In this document: positions 1-7,640 of the stretch, one piece after another
Layout of the letters: every line of letters starts with the position of its first letter
How positions within the stretch are numbered: the stretch's first letter is position 1
Source: Bacteroidetes bacterium UBA4416
GTDB lineage: Bacteria > Bacteroidota > Bacteroidia > B-17B0 > Aurantibacillaceae
Reading direction: 5' to 3'
Assembly (NCBI GenBank): GCA_002390745.1
Contig: DGQK01000021.1
Location: forward strand, 39,087-48,806
Length of the DNA: 9,720 bases
Notes under the pieces: model-generated
What the model was told of the DNA's origin: nothing
Database searches by the model: none
The model's input: only the letters and a program-made list of their open reading frames with translations
Position numbers and translations under genes: made by a program

Positions 1-113
1 ATTCAGGCGAGGCTCTTTTCGAAGCTCATACTCTTGTAGTCTGGGCTAGAAAAGGAACGAAGCATGAATAGAAAAGGCGCGTAAAGAGGCAACAGGTATT
101 TATGAGATGGCTT
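1..113. other. Left-edge region with no assignable gene
   Basis: No complete gene is visible. On the plus strand one frame is open from base 3 to a TAG at 69-71 and would encode about 22 residues ending in WARKGTKHE. This could be the C-terminal tail of a gene entering from the left, but the fragment is too short to assign to any family. The minus strand has only a 20-codon ATG frame with no recognisable features. I see no stem followed by a T-run that would serve as terminator for the minus-strand peptidase gene ending at 114. Confidence 0.3.
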
Positions 114-2219
114 CTAATAACTCATCCCGAGATTGTAGAACACAAAGCTCCACATATCGGCAAACTCGGCAATTTGCTTATCCGTAGGCTTTCCGGAACC
201 ATGTCCCGCATTCACATCGATACGGATAAGTGTTGGATTTTTCCCGGTATTGTTCTTTTGAAGGGTAGCTGCAAACTTAAACGAATGTGCCGGAACTACC
301 CGGTCGTCGTGGTCGCCGGTCAGGATCAGCGTTGCCGGGTAAGCCGCTTTTTTGACGTTATGAAGCGGGGAATAGCGATAGAGGCAGGCAAACTCTTCCT
401 TGTTCTCGCTGCAACCGTAATCAACCGTCCAGGCCCGGCCAATGGTAAACAGATGAAAGCGCAGCATATCGAGCACGCCCACGGTTGGGATCGCCACTTT
501 GGCAATGCCGGGCCGCTGGGTCATCACCGCGCCGATCAGTAAGCCGCCATTGCTTCTGCCATGAATAGCCAATTTCTCATGGCTCGTGTAGTTGTTTTCT
601 ACCAGGTAATCGCAGGCTGCTATAAAGTCATCAAATACATTCTGCTTCTTACATTTGGTGCCGCTCATGTGCCAGTCTTCCCCATATTCGCCGCCACCAC
701 GCAGGTTAGGCACACAGTACACTCCACCGGCTTCCAGGAATAAAGCCCGGTCGATCCTGAACTCCGGCGTATAGGAAATATTGAAGCCGCCGTAACCAAA
801 TACAAAGCACGGGTTGTTGCCATTCAGCTCCAATCCTTTTTTATGGGTGACGAACATCGATACCTTCGTGCCATCCTTGCTTTTATAAAAAACCTGTTTT
901 GTTTCATAATCCGCCAACCTGAATGAGCTGACTGGCTTAAAGATCCGCTTGCTGGTACCGGCTTTCACATCATAGAAATAGACTTCTTCGGGTGCTGTAT
1001 AAGAAACCACGGAATAGGTCATAAAATCGTCTTCACGGTTGGAATGCAGGCCATTGACCTTACATAAGCCGGGCAGGGAAATTTCCTTTTCCATTTTACC
1101 CGACAGGTCATGTACATACAGGCGGGAGGACACATCTTTCAGGTAATTGGAAATGATCTTCGTGCCGCTGAATGACACGCCTTCCAGGAGATCTTTGCTT
1201 TCGGCAAGCACATCTTCCCAGTTGCCGATTCCTGGATTGTTCAGGCTGATCTTCACCAGGCGGTAATTCGGCGCCTTGTAATTGGTATACACATAGAGCT
1301 GGTTGCCGATATTTTCCATCACGCTGTACTCATGATCGAAGTTGCTGACCAGCTCAAGGGCTTTGGAGCCGGGCTTCGAGAGGTCTTTCACCATCATGCT
1401 TTGCCCGCTGGTGGTTTCGCTGCCGTAAATCACCAGGTAGTTTTCATCATGCGTGACCTGCGCCGAAAAGTTGCGGTCGGGGTGCGCCTTGTCCTCATGC
1501 ACCAGCACATCCTCGCTCTGTGGCTTGCCGAGCAGGTGAAAATACACCTTATGAAACTCATTTTTCTGTGTAAAGGTCTTTTCCCCTTTCGGCGCATCAT
1601 AACGGCTGTAGTAGAAGCCATCGCCTTTCCAGGAAATATCGGAAAACTTCACCCAGCTGATGACATCAGGCAGTTCCTGCCCGCTTTCAAGGTCCTTCAC
1701 GTGAATTTCAACCCAGTCGCTTCCTGCCTTTGAAATACCATAGGCCAGGTATTTTCCGTTTTTTGAAATAGCCATCCCGCTCAGGGAAGTGGTACCCTCG
1801 GGGGAAAGCAGGTTGGGATCGAGCACAACAACCGGCTTATCAAGCAGCGAAGCCTGGGAATACAGCACCGACTGGTTTTGCAGGCCGTTGTTCCTGAACG
1901 AGAAAAACAGCTTCCCCTTTTTAAAGGGCGGCGTCATCTTATCAAAATTCCAAAGCTCCGTCAGGCGCTCTTTCACTTTTTGACGGAACGGCACCGTAGC
2001 CAGGTAATCATTGGTCACCGCATTTTGCGCTGTTACCCAGGCTTTGGTTTCCGCGGAGTGATCGTCCTCCAGCCAGCGGTAAGGGTCTTCCACGGTCACT
2101 CCATGATACACATCGTTCTGTTTCACGGTTTTAGAGTCCGGGTAAGTAACCTGGGCAGAGCTGTTTAAACATAAACCTGTGAATAGAAGACCTGACAAAA
2201 TGGGTTTTGAATGTTGCAT
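114..2219 (-). CDS. Prolyl oligopeptidase (S9A family), secreted
   Basis: Serine endopeptidase that cleaves short peptides after proline. The chosen start gives 701 residues, close to the 705-710 usual for the family, and an N-terminal signal peptide (hydrophobic LLFTGLCL, then SSAQ), so the enzyme is probably periplasmic, like the Elizabethkingia enzyme. The N-terminal motif EDPYRWLED is typical of S9A; the middle (about residues 70-430) is the beta-propeller region, followed by the alpha/beta hydrolase domain. Catalytic residues by alignment to porcine enzyme motifs are Ser556 in GRSNGG, Asp638 in DHDDRVVP and His673 in AGHGSGKPT. Arg640 and Trp597 (IGRAWTVDYG) match the known proline-pocket residues. 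An upstream in-frame ATG at 2246 would add nine residues, spoil the signal peptide and overlap the divergent gene, so 2219 is preferred. No truncation or missing key residue is seen. Confidence 0.95.
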   Translation of the reverse strand: MQHSKPILSGLLFTGLCLNSSAQVTYPDSKTVKQNDVYHGVTVEDPYRWLEDDHSAETKAWVTAQNAVTNDYLATVPFRQKVKERLTELWNFDKMTPPFKKGKLFFSFRNNGLQNQSVLYSQASLLDKPVVVLDPNLLSPEGTTSLSGMAISKNGKYLAYGISKAGSDWVEIHVKDLESGQELPDVISWVKFSDISWKGDGFYYSRYDAPKGEKTFTQKNEFHKVYFHLLGKPQSEDVLVHEDKAHPDRNFSAQVTHDENYLVIYGSETTSGQSMMVKDLSKPGSKALELVSNFDHEYSVMENIGNQLYVYTNYKAPNYRLVKISLNNPGIGNWEDVLAESKDLLEGVSFSGTKIISNYLKDVSSRLYVHDLSGKMEKEISLPGLCKVNGLHSNREDDFMTYSVVSYTAPEEVYFYDVKAGTSKRIFKPVSSFRLADYETKQVFYKSKDGTKVSMFVTHKKGLELNGNNPCFVFGYGGFNISYTPEFRIDRALFLEAGGVYCVPNLRGGGEYGEDWHMSGTKCKKQNVFDDFIAACDYLVENNYTSHEKLAIHGRSNGGLLIGAVMTQRPGIAKVAIPTVGVLDMLRFHLFTIGRAWTVDYGCSENKEEFACLYRYSPLHNVKKAAYPATLILTGDHDDRVVPAHSFKFAATLQKNNTGKNPTLIRIDVNAGHGSGKPTDKQIAEFADMWSFVFYNLGMSY

Positions 2220-2239
2220 TGTTAGTATTTTTGAGAGGG
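2220..2239. other. 20-base gap between divergent starts
   Basis: This is all that separates the start codons of the minus-strand prolyl oligopeptidase and the plus-strand alkylation repair gene. It is too short for two promoters, so at least one promoter must lie inside the opposing coding sequence, or one start is misplaced. A purine run, gagaggg, sits directly against the plus-strand ATG, too close to act as a normal ribosome binding site. The minus strand has an A-rich leader, common in Bacteroidota. Confidence 0.5.
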
Positions 2240-3058
2240 ATGGCACTCGTTACTAACAAATATACCAAAGAACTGGAAAATACCCTAAAAGCCCTTTCTT
2301 CCCACATAAGCCAGGAAAGCGCCGGACGGGTGAAGCAATACATGAGCACCGGGCACCATGTGTACGGCCTGGGCACCAAAGCTCAGAACGAGATTGGTAA
2401 AAAAGGCTTCAGCTTTCACAGCAAAGACCGGGAGCAAACATTTTTAATATACGACGGTATATTCCGTAACAGCCAGAGCTTCGAAGCCAAAAACCTCGCC
2501 TTTATCTTTCTCGACCAGAACTACAGGCACATTTCCCCAGGCCTTCAATTGAAGGTTCTGCCTGCGTGGGTAAAGCATGTGGATAACTGGGGGCATTCCG
2601 ACAACCTCTCCAAGTTTCTCTCACGCCTGGTGGAGCTGCCGGAAACACAGGAGAAAATGCTGCGCCACATCACTGCCTGGAACAGGTCCAAAAACCTGTG
2701 GGAAAGGCGCCAGTCGCTGGTGGCTTTATTTTATTACGCCCGCACCCGCAAACAACACCTGCCTTTCGACTATGTGATCGGCCTGGTTGGGAACCTGCTC
2801 CCGGACCCGGAATACTTTGTGCAAAAGGCGGTGGGCTGGACCCTACGGGAAAGCTATAACGTGTATCCGAAAGAAACATACAGGTTCCTGTCGGAGCACA
2901 TTGCTTCCTTATCGCCTTATGCGTTTACGGCAAGTACGGAAAAGATGAATGCCAAAGAGAAAGCGGCTTTGAAGGAGAAAAGGTTAACTGCAAAAAAAGA
3001 AACTACGCTAAGACGCGTATCCCCCGCCGGAGGGGGCAGGAGGAGGACAAAAACATGA
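2240..3058 (+). CDS. DNA alkylation repair protein, AlkD-like HEAT-repeat family
   Basis: Predicted DNA glycosylase of the AlkD family, which removes bulky or cationic alkylated purines and acts on DNA in the cytoplasm. It has 272 residues from the chosen ATG. Motifs match Bacillus AlkD: W117-x3-D121 in NWGHSDNL (equivalent to W109/D113), R157 in NLWERR (R148), and W200 in VQKAVGWTLRES (W187), so the known catalytic/aromatic cleft residues are all present. The rest is helical, as expected for HEAT-like repeats. The C-terminal 30 or so residues are strongly basic and low complexity, and the last ten or so are encoded by a GC-rich palindrome, so this tail may be an acquired extension. An upstream ATG at 2207 would overlap the divergent peptidase start and is less likely. 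The TGA overlaps the next gene's ATG by four bases, suggesting translational coupling. Confidence 0.88.
   Translation: MALVTNKYTKELENTLKALSSHISQESAGRVKQYMSTGHHVYGLGTKAQNEIGKKGFSFHSKDREQTFLIYDGIFRNSQSFEAKNLAFIFLDQNYRHISPGLQLKVLPAWVKHVDNWGHSDNLSKFLSRLVELPETQEKMLRHITAWNRSKNLWERRQSLVALFYYARTRKQHLPFDYVIGLVGNLLPDPEYFVQKAVGWTLRESYNVYPKETYRFLSEHIASLSPYAFTASTEKMNAKEKAALKEKRLTAKKETTLRRVSPAGGGRRRTKT
3021..3046 (+). repeat. GC-rich palindrome with AGGAGG tail, possible interspersed repeat
   Basis: Five C (3021-3025) and five G (3032-3036) flank GCCGGA, forming a short strong hairpin, followed at once by GGCAGGAGGAGG. The segment is coding for the final residues of the alkylation repair protein (Pro-Ala-Gly-Gly-Gly-Arg-Arg-Arg) and ends eight bases before the next gene's ATG. 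Its composition is unlike the A-rich sequence just before it. A related segment with CCGGA and the same ten bases GGCAGGAGGA lies on the minus strand at 7091-7127. That it is a dispersed repeat is an inference from two imperfect copies. Confidence 0.5.
3041..3046 (+). promoter_or_regulatory. AGGAGG Shine-Dalgarno-like site before the glucosaminidase gene
   Basis: A perfect AGGAGG lies eight bases upstream of the ATG at 3055, an ideal distance. It is unusual here because the other genes in the window have A-rich leaders without such a site, as is normal in Bacteroidota. It falls inside the GC-rich repeat-like segment, so it may be accidental rather than selected. Confidence 0.4.
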
Positions 3059-3969
3059 AACCATTCTGGATAGTTATATTCTGCCTGAGCCTATGCAGCC
3101 TGCATGCCCAGAAAGCCTTTACACCGGAGGATTACATTGCCAAATACAAGGACGATGCCATCAAGGAAATGTACCTGCACAAAGTGCCTGCCTGCATCAC
3201 CCTGGCGCAGGGCATGCTGGAAAGCGGGAATGGCAACAGCGACCTCGCCAAAAAAGCCAATAATCACTTCGGGATCAAATGCCACAAAGAATGGAGCGGA
3301 GAAACCTACACGATGGATGACGATGCCAAAGACGAATGCTTCCGGAAATACGAAAGCGTACTTGACTCTTACTCCGACCATAGTATGTTCCTTTATTCGC
3401 GCTCACGCTATGCCTTTCTGTTTGAGTTGCCCATTACCGATTACAAAGGCTGGTGCAACGGCCTGAAAACTGCAGGCTACGCGACCGATCCTAAATACCC
3501 GGAACGCCTGATCGAGCTCATCGAACGGTATAAGCTCAACGAGCTGAATACGATCGAAAAAACACCAAAGCTCAATTTTCCCTCGAATGAGGACGTGAAG
3601 CCCCGTCAACTGGCCATCAGGGAAGTATACCGCTTCAACCGCATCAAGTTTGTGATTGCCCGCGAAAACGATTCTTACTACAAGATCGCGCATGACTTCG
3701 ACATCGAACTGGACGATTTGCTGGAATACAACGATCTTTCAAAGAATGATAAGCTCCAGTACGGCCAAAAAATTTACATCGAGAAAAAACGGCGCAAGGC
3801 CTTGGAGCCCTACCACGTGGTGCAAAAAAACGAAACGCTGAAATCCATCTCGCAGCTGCATGGCATCCGCCTGAGCATGCTCTGCAAAAAGAACCGGCTG
3901 AAGCCGGATGCCATGCTCAAGGTTGGCGATGTGCTTTACCTGAGGCAGAAAAAGAATTTACCTGAATAA
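3055..3969 (+). CDS. Secreted glucosaminidase (GH73 type) with two LysM domains
   Basis: Predicted peptidoglycan hydrolase (endo-beta-N-acetylglucosaminidase). It has 304 residues. Residues 1-19 are a signal peptide (hydrophobic IVIFCLSLCSL, then HAQ), sending it to the periplasm or outside. Residues about 25-165 are the glucosaminidase domain, with the probable catalytic Glu56 in AQGMLESGNG and the typical NNHFGIKC and YATDPKYPERL motifs. Two LysM domains follow, about 197-242 (somewhat divergent) and 253-297 (VVQKNETLKSISQLHG), which bind the glycan strand. Several cysteines (C47, C76, C95, C134) could form disulfides. The start overlaps the stop of the alkylation repair gene in ATGA, so the two are probably cotranscribed although their functions are unrelated. 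It ends eight bases from the convergent decarboxylase stop, with no convincing terminator between them. Confidence 0.92.
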   Translation: MKPFWIVIFCLSLCSLHAQKAFTPEDYIAKYKDDAIKEMYLHKVPACITLAQGMLESGNGNSDLAKKANNHFGIKCHKEWSGETYTMDDDAKDECFRKYESVLDSYSDHSMFLYSRSRYAFLFELPITDYKGWCNGLKTAGYATDPKYPERLIELIERYKLNELNTIEKTPKLNFPSNEDVKPRQLAIREVYRFNRIKFVIARENDSYYKIAHDFDIELDDLLEYNDLSKNDKLQYGQKIYIEKKRRKALEPYHVVQKNETLKSISQLHGIRLSMLCKKNRLKPDAMLKVGDVLYLRQKKNLPE

Positions 3970-3977
3970 GGAGCCGC

Positions 3978-5813
3978 TTAGGCTATTCCGGATAAACTTC
4001 CGCCCTTTTCAAACAGCTTGTCCACCTTCTTCTCAATCACCGGATCTTTCTCAAGCGCCGGCGCATGATGCGGTTTCACGCGGGCATCGATGATCATGTT
4101 ATCGCAACCAAAATGCTTGAACTCTGTCGTGGGATTAATGCCGTAAATATCATGGCTCGGATTGGAACGCGTAAAAGTGACCCAGAGCCAGTTTTTCAGC
4201 GTAGCCGCGGTAAAGGCTGCATCGTCGGCAATCACGATCATCGGAAAGCCTTTCAGATCCACCTGCTTCTCCCCTGCTTCGCTGTTGAAACGCGCAAACT
4301 CCTCTTTCGCTTTCTGATAGTTTTCAAATTTGCTTCCTTCCAGCACCAGGACACCCGGAATAGCGACCTGCGGCCTGATAAAGGTTCTGAGTTCCCGTTG
4401 CTGTGCAGTCACTTCCCTGGAAAGCTCTCTGACCTTATCGCCGTAAGCCGCTACCACCAGCTTACTGCCGCTGTTGAGGCCTGTGCCGCTGTAGTCGAGC
4501 GTATCGATGCTGGTGTTGGTCTGAAAATGCAGATCCCGCTTGAGGTTAAGGCGTTCCAGCATGTACTGGTAAAATGCCGATTCGTCGTGCGTGCTGAGTT
4601 GATTGGTATCGTCGGCTGTAATGAACAAATATTTGGCGAGGCTCAGCTGCCCTTTTCCTAAAATGTGATTGGCAATGGTGAGGAGCTCCGACGGTTGCTT
4701 CGTCTGGCTATAGGGCGTATAGCGCTCGCTGCCGATGGCCAGCAGTAATGGGTGCACGCCGGCAGCATCCACGGCATGCACTTCTTTTACACCCGGCAAC
4801 TCGTGGCGGATGGCATCGCCGGTGATCTCGTGGATAAGCTGCCCGAAGCTTGTATCCTCCTGGGGTGGGCGTCCGACAACGGTAAACGGCCAGATGGCAC
4901 CTTCGCGGTGATAGACTTTATGCACCCGCATCAGGGGAAAATCATGCCTCAGGCTGTAGTAGCCCAAATGATCGCCGAAGGGTCCTTCCGGCTTGTTTTC
5001 ATGCGGATAAACCTCGCCGGTAATGACAAAATCGGCATCCGTGCTGATGCAAAAGCCATCGCGGTAAACGTAGCGAAAACGCCTGTTTCCAAGGGCTCCG
5101 GCAAAGGTCATCTCGCTCAGCCCTTCCGGCAATGGCATCACCGCCGACAAGGTATGGCTCGGCGGGCCACCGACGAAAACAGACACTTTAAGCGGCTGCC
5201 CCTTTTTGTTGGCTTTGCTCTGGTGCACGCCAATACCCCGGTGGATCTGGTAATGCAGGCCGATCTCTTTATTCAGAACATAATCATTGCCATCCAGCTG
5301 AATGCGGTACATGCCCAGGTTGGAGTTCATGATGCCGGGCTTCTCGATGTCTTCCGAGTATACCTGCGGCAGGGTCACAAAAGCGCCACCGTCCATCGGC
5401 CAATGCTTGATTAACGGTAACTGATCGATCGTAGTTTCTTTGAACAGCACCGGCTTCGAGAGCGGATTTTTCAGCGGCAGGGCCGAAAGGGCAGTGAGCG
5501 AAACGTTAGCATACTTAAACGGATTTTTCAAAGCCTTTACCGGATTATTCTTGATCTCCACCAGCGTCTGCATTTTTTCCAACGTATCGCGAAACATGAA
5601 CTTGCTCCGCTCGAGCGTGCCAAACATATTGGAAGCGCACTGAAAGGAAGAGCCTTTCACCTTTTCAAACAGGAGCGCCGGTCCTCCCATCTCATGCACC
5701 CGTAAATGAATAGCCGCCATTTCCAGGTTCGGGTCCACTTCCTCTGTGATACGTACCAAATGCCCATTCCGTTCAAGGTCATCGAGGCAGGCTTTTAAAC
5801 TTTTATATCCCAT
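3978..5813 (-). CDS. UbiD-family prenylated-FMN-dependent decarboxylase
   Basis: Cytoplasmic decarboxylase of the UbiD family, which removes carboxyl groups from aromatic or unsaturated acids using prenylated FMN and a divalent metal. It is 611 residues, longer than E. coli UbiD (about 497) and nearer the length of the menaquinone-type decarboxylases. Family signatures are clear: NSNLGMYR (N165), LHYQIHRGIGVH (R192), ITGEVYPHENKPEGPFGDHLGYY split over about residues 264-286 with E267 and E276 of the active-site acid pair, and VVGRPPQEDT. There is no signal peptide. Menaquinone biosynthesis is a reasonable guess for Bacteroidota, but the substrate cannot be read from the sequence. It is the second gene of a minus-strand operon: its ATG lies 16 bases after the amidohydrolase stop. 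The cofactor-making partner UbiX is not in this window. Confidence 0.9.
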   Translation of the reverse strand: MGYKSLKACLDDLERNGHLVRITEEVDPNLEMAAIHLRVHEMGGPALLFEKVKGSSFQCASNMFGTLERSKFMFRDTLEKMQTLVEIKNNPVKALKNPFKYANVSLTALSALPLKNPLSKPVLFKETTIDQLPLIKHWPMDGGAFVTLPQVYSEDIEKPGIMNSNLGMYRIQLDGNDYVLNKEIGLHYQIHRGIGVHQSKANKKGQPLKVSVFVGGPPSHTLSAVMPLPEGLSEMTFAGALGNRRFRYVYRDGFCISTDADFVITGEVYPHENKPEGPFGDHLGYYSLRHDFPLMRVHKVYHREGAIWPFTVVGRPPQEDTSFGQLIHEITGDAIRHELPGVKEVHAVDAAGVHPLLLAIGSERYTPYSQTKQPSELLTIANHILGKGQLSLAKYLFITADDTNQLSTHDESAFYQYMLERLNLKRDLHFQTNTSIDTLDYSGTGLNSGSKLVVAAYGDKVRELSREVTAQQRELRTFIRPQVAIPGVLVLEGSKFENYQKAKEEFARFNSEAGEKQVDLKGFPMIVIADDAAFTAATLKNWLWVTFTRSNPSHDIYGINPTTEFKHFGCDNMIIDARVKPHHAPALEKDPVIEKKVDKLFEKGGSLSGIA

Positions 5814-5829
5814 AGAAAAATATTATAAA

Positions 5830-7515
5830 TCAGTTCAATGAAAACACGTTTTCGCCATTAATGAACGTAGATAACACCTTCGTTTTTAAAATAGCATGCT
5901 CTTTGCAGTTCATGAGGTCTGTATCCAGGATCACGAAATCCGCATATTTACCGGGCTCCAGGCTCCCTTTCTCCTGTTCCTCGAAATTGGAATAGGCCGC
6001 CCATATCGTCATACCGCGGATGGCCTGCTGCCTGCTGAGCGCATTCTCCATCTGGAAGCCGTTCGGCGGATAGCCTTTAGCGTCTTTACGGATCACCGCT
6101 GCATAAAATGTTTTAATCGCCGAAATATCCTCTACCGGGAAATCGGTTCCGAGAGCGATGGTGCCTGCCGCATCCAGCAGATCCTTATATGCATAGGCAT
6201 ATTTCACACGCGCTGCACCCAGGCGCTCCTGCACCCAATACATATCGCTCGTGGCGTGAGTGGGCTGCACGGAAGGAATAATATCTTCACTGAAATTTTT
6301 AAAATCGTCGGGCGTAACTATCTGTGCATGCTCGATGCGCCAACGGTGGTCCTTTTTCTCATTGCAATAGCGGATGTAAATATCCATGACCATGTTCAGG
6401 GCCGAATCGCCTATGCAATGGGTGTTCATCTGGAAACCTTTGCGGTCCATGATCTCTGCGTATTTTTTGAAATGCGCCATATCGCTCAGCAGGAAACCCC
6501 GCCAGTGAGGCTTGTCTGCATAATCTTTAAACAGGCAGGCGCCACGTGAACCTAAGGCACCGTCGGCATAAAATTTAAAAGCACGAACATTAAGGCGCTC
6601 CGTTTTATAAGGGCCTTTATCCAGGTAATGCCTGTAGTTGGGTGCACTGTCGGAAAGCATCGCATAAATTCTCATTTTGAGCTTACCGGCTTTTTGCAGC
6701 TCATCCATGGCTTCCACATCCTGGTACATCACGCCCGCATCGTCGACCGTGGTAAGGCCTGCGGCAAGACAATTGCTCTGTGCATTCAATAACGCCGTGT
6801 AGATCTGCTCCCTGCCGCTTTGAGGAATCGCCGCTTTTACAAGATCCACCGCATTGTCAATGAGAATGCCCGAGAGCCTGTCTCCATTCTTCAAAAGTTC
6901 GCCACCGGCTAAAGACGTGTTTTCATCCACCTGCGCCAGCTTTAAGGCTTTAGAATTCACCAGGGCAGCATGCCCGTCGATACGCGTGAGGAAGACCGGC
7001 CTGTTTGGAAACAAACTGTCCAATTTATCTTTTGTAGGATATTCCTTTTTCTCCCAGTCGTTCTGGTCCCAGCCGCGGCCAATGATCCAGGCTCCTTCCT
7101 CCTGCCTGCTTCCGGTCGGGCGGCTTGCTTCTTCCGGAAATGCCTTCTCCCGTTTTGCAAAATCTACCACTTTATTCACGACCTCACTAAACGATTTCGT
7201 CCCGGTAAGATCGATCTGTTGCAGCCCGAGGCCGTACCCTGTGAAATGGCAGTGGGCATCGATAAAGCCCGGGAAAATAAATTTCCCCTGGACATCCCGC
7301 GTTTCCCTGGCTTCGTATTTTTTCAGGATGTGCTTATTGCTTCCCAATTCCAGGATCTTTCCGTCACGGATGCACATTGCTTCATAAACGGTGAAAGACG
7401 AATCAACCGAATAGATCTTCGCATGGTGAATGATCAGATCCGCCGCTAATTTTTCTTCGGAGCAGGAGCTCAGCATCAGGGCAATCCCCAGAAAAGCAAC
7501 CAGTGTTTTTAGCAT
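5830..7515 (-). CDS. YtcJ-like amidohydrolase (Amidohydro_3), lipoprotein
   Basis: Metal-dependent hydrolase of the amidohydrolase superfamily, YtcJ-like; the substrate is unknown. It has 561 residues from the chosen ATG, which begins a lipoprotein signal peptide (MLKTLVAFLGIALMLSSC) with lipobox cysteine C18. An ATG 15 bases upstream would add five residues before it. Metal and catalytic motifs are in order: H88-x-H90 in DAHCHFTG, DGHAAL near 180, FKFYADGALGSRGA with K314, NTHCIGD with H366, WRIEHAQI with H396 and LGTDFPVE with D458, followed by the usual C-terminal GSLEPGKYADFVIL. All key residues are present. Residues after the cysteine are SEEK, an acidic stretch resembling Bacteroidota surface-export signals. 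About residues 126-141 form an unusual loop coded by a GC-rich repeat-like segment. It is first in an operon with the UbiD-like gene. Confidence 0.92.
   Translation of the reverse strand: MLKTLVAFLGIALMLSSCSEEKLAADLIIHHAKIYSVDSSFTVYEAMCIRDGKILELGSNKHILKKYEARETRDVQGKFIFPGFIDAHCHFTGYGLGLQQIDLTGTKSFSEVVNKVVDFAKREKAFPEEASRPTGSRQEEGAWIIGRGWDQNDWEKKEYPTKDKLDSLFPNRPVFLTRIDGHAALVNSKALKLAQVDENTSLAGGELLKNGDRLSGILIDNAVDLVKAAIPQSGREQIYTALLNAQSNCLAAGLTTVDDAGVMYQDVEAMDELQKAGKLKMRIYAMLSDSAPNYRHYLDKGPYKTERLNVRAFKFYADGALGSRGACLFKDYADKPHWRGFLLSDMAHFKKYAEIMDRKGFQMNTHCIGDSALNMVMDIYIRYCNEKKDHRWRIEHAQIVTPDDFKNFSEDIIPSVQPTHATSDMYWVQERLGAARVKYAYAYKDLLDAAGTIALGTDFPVEDISAIKTFYAAVIRKDAKGYPPNGFQMENALSRQQAIRGMTIWAAYSNFEEQEKGSLEPGKYADFVILDTDLMNCKEHAILKTKVLSTFINGENVFSLN
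7091..7127 (-). repeat. Repeat-like GC-rich segment inside the amidohydrolase gene
   Basis: Read on the minus strand, this segment contains CCCGACCGGA then GGCAGGAGGA, matching the order CCC-CCGGA-GGCAGGAGGA of the palindrome at 3021-3046. The shared ten-base part is at 7097-7106. A further CCGGAAG occurs at 7131-7137 as well as 7109-7115, so there may be an internal partial duplication. It is in frame and encodes roughly EEASRPTGSRQEEG, between the motif FAK and the conserved WIIGRGWDQNDW. From general memory of the family this linker is shorter, suggesting insertion of the segment. Confidence 0.4.
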
Positions 7516-7640
7516 GCGGAAAGATACCACTTATTTAGGCGATTTTTTGTAATTTGCAAACAGCTTCTGATTTTTTTGTGTCACTTTTTCAGGTATTCTG
7601 CTTATAGCACGTTGCAGACATACAAACACAAAATCCAATC
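7516..7640. promoter_or_regulatory. Divergent intergenic region, probable promoters for both sides
   Basis: This AT-rich 125-base gap separates the minus-strand amidohydrolase operon from the plus-strand small-protein genes, and must carry promoters for both. On the plus strand, TTTG at 7575-7578 followed by TATTCTGC at 7594-7601 is a weak match to the Bacteroidota TTTG / TAnnTTTG promoter pattern. On the minus strand, TATCTTTC just upstream of the start at 7515 matches seven of eight positions but lies too near the ATG and has no partner at the right distance. The individual sites are therefore uncertain. No riboswitch-like structure is evident. Confidence 0.4.

Noticed and set aside
102..542. 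Plus-strand open frame of 146 codons at the left edge
   Set aside because: It lies opposite the catalytic C-terminal domain of the prolyl oligopeptidase, whose motifs are unambiguous; the product has no recognisable features.
4850..4870. TCCTCCTGGGG resembling the GGCAGGAGGA core on the opposite strand
   Set aside because: It encodes the conserved GRPPQEDT motif of UbiD proteins, so the similarity is explained by protein conservation.
4752..5414. Plus-strand open frame of 220 codons, and a neighbour at 4065-4661
   Set aside because: Both are antisense to the conserved UbiD-like gene, which explains the lack of stops; no plausible domain or start context.
5896..7449. Plus-strand open frames (5896-6549, 6854-7387, 6970-7449)
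   Set aside because: They are antisense to the amidohydrolase, which has all its metal-binding motifs in order.
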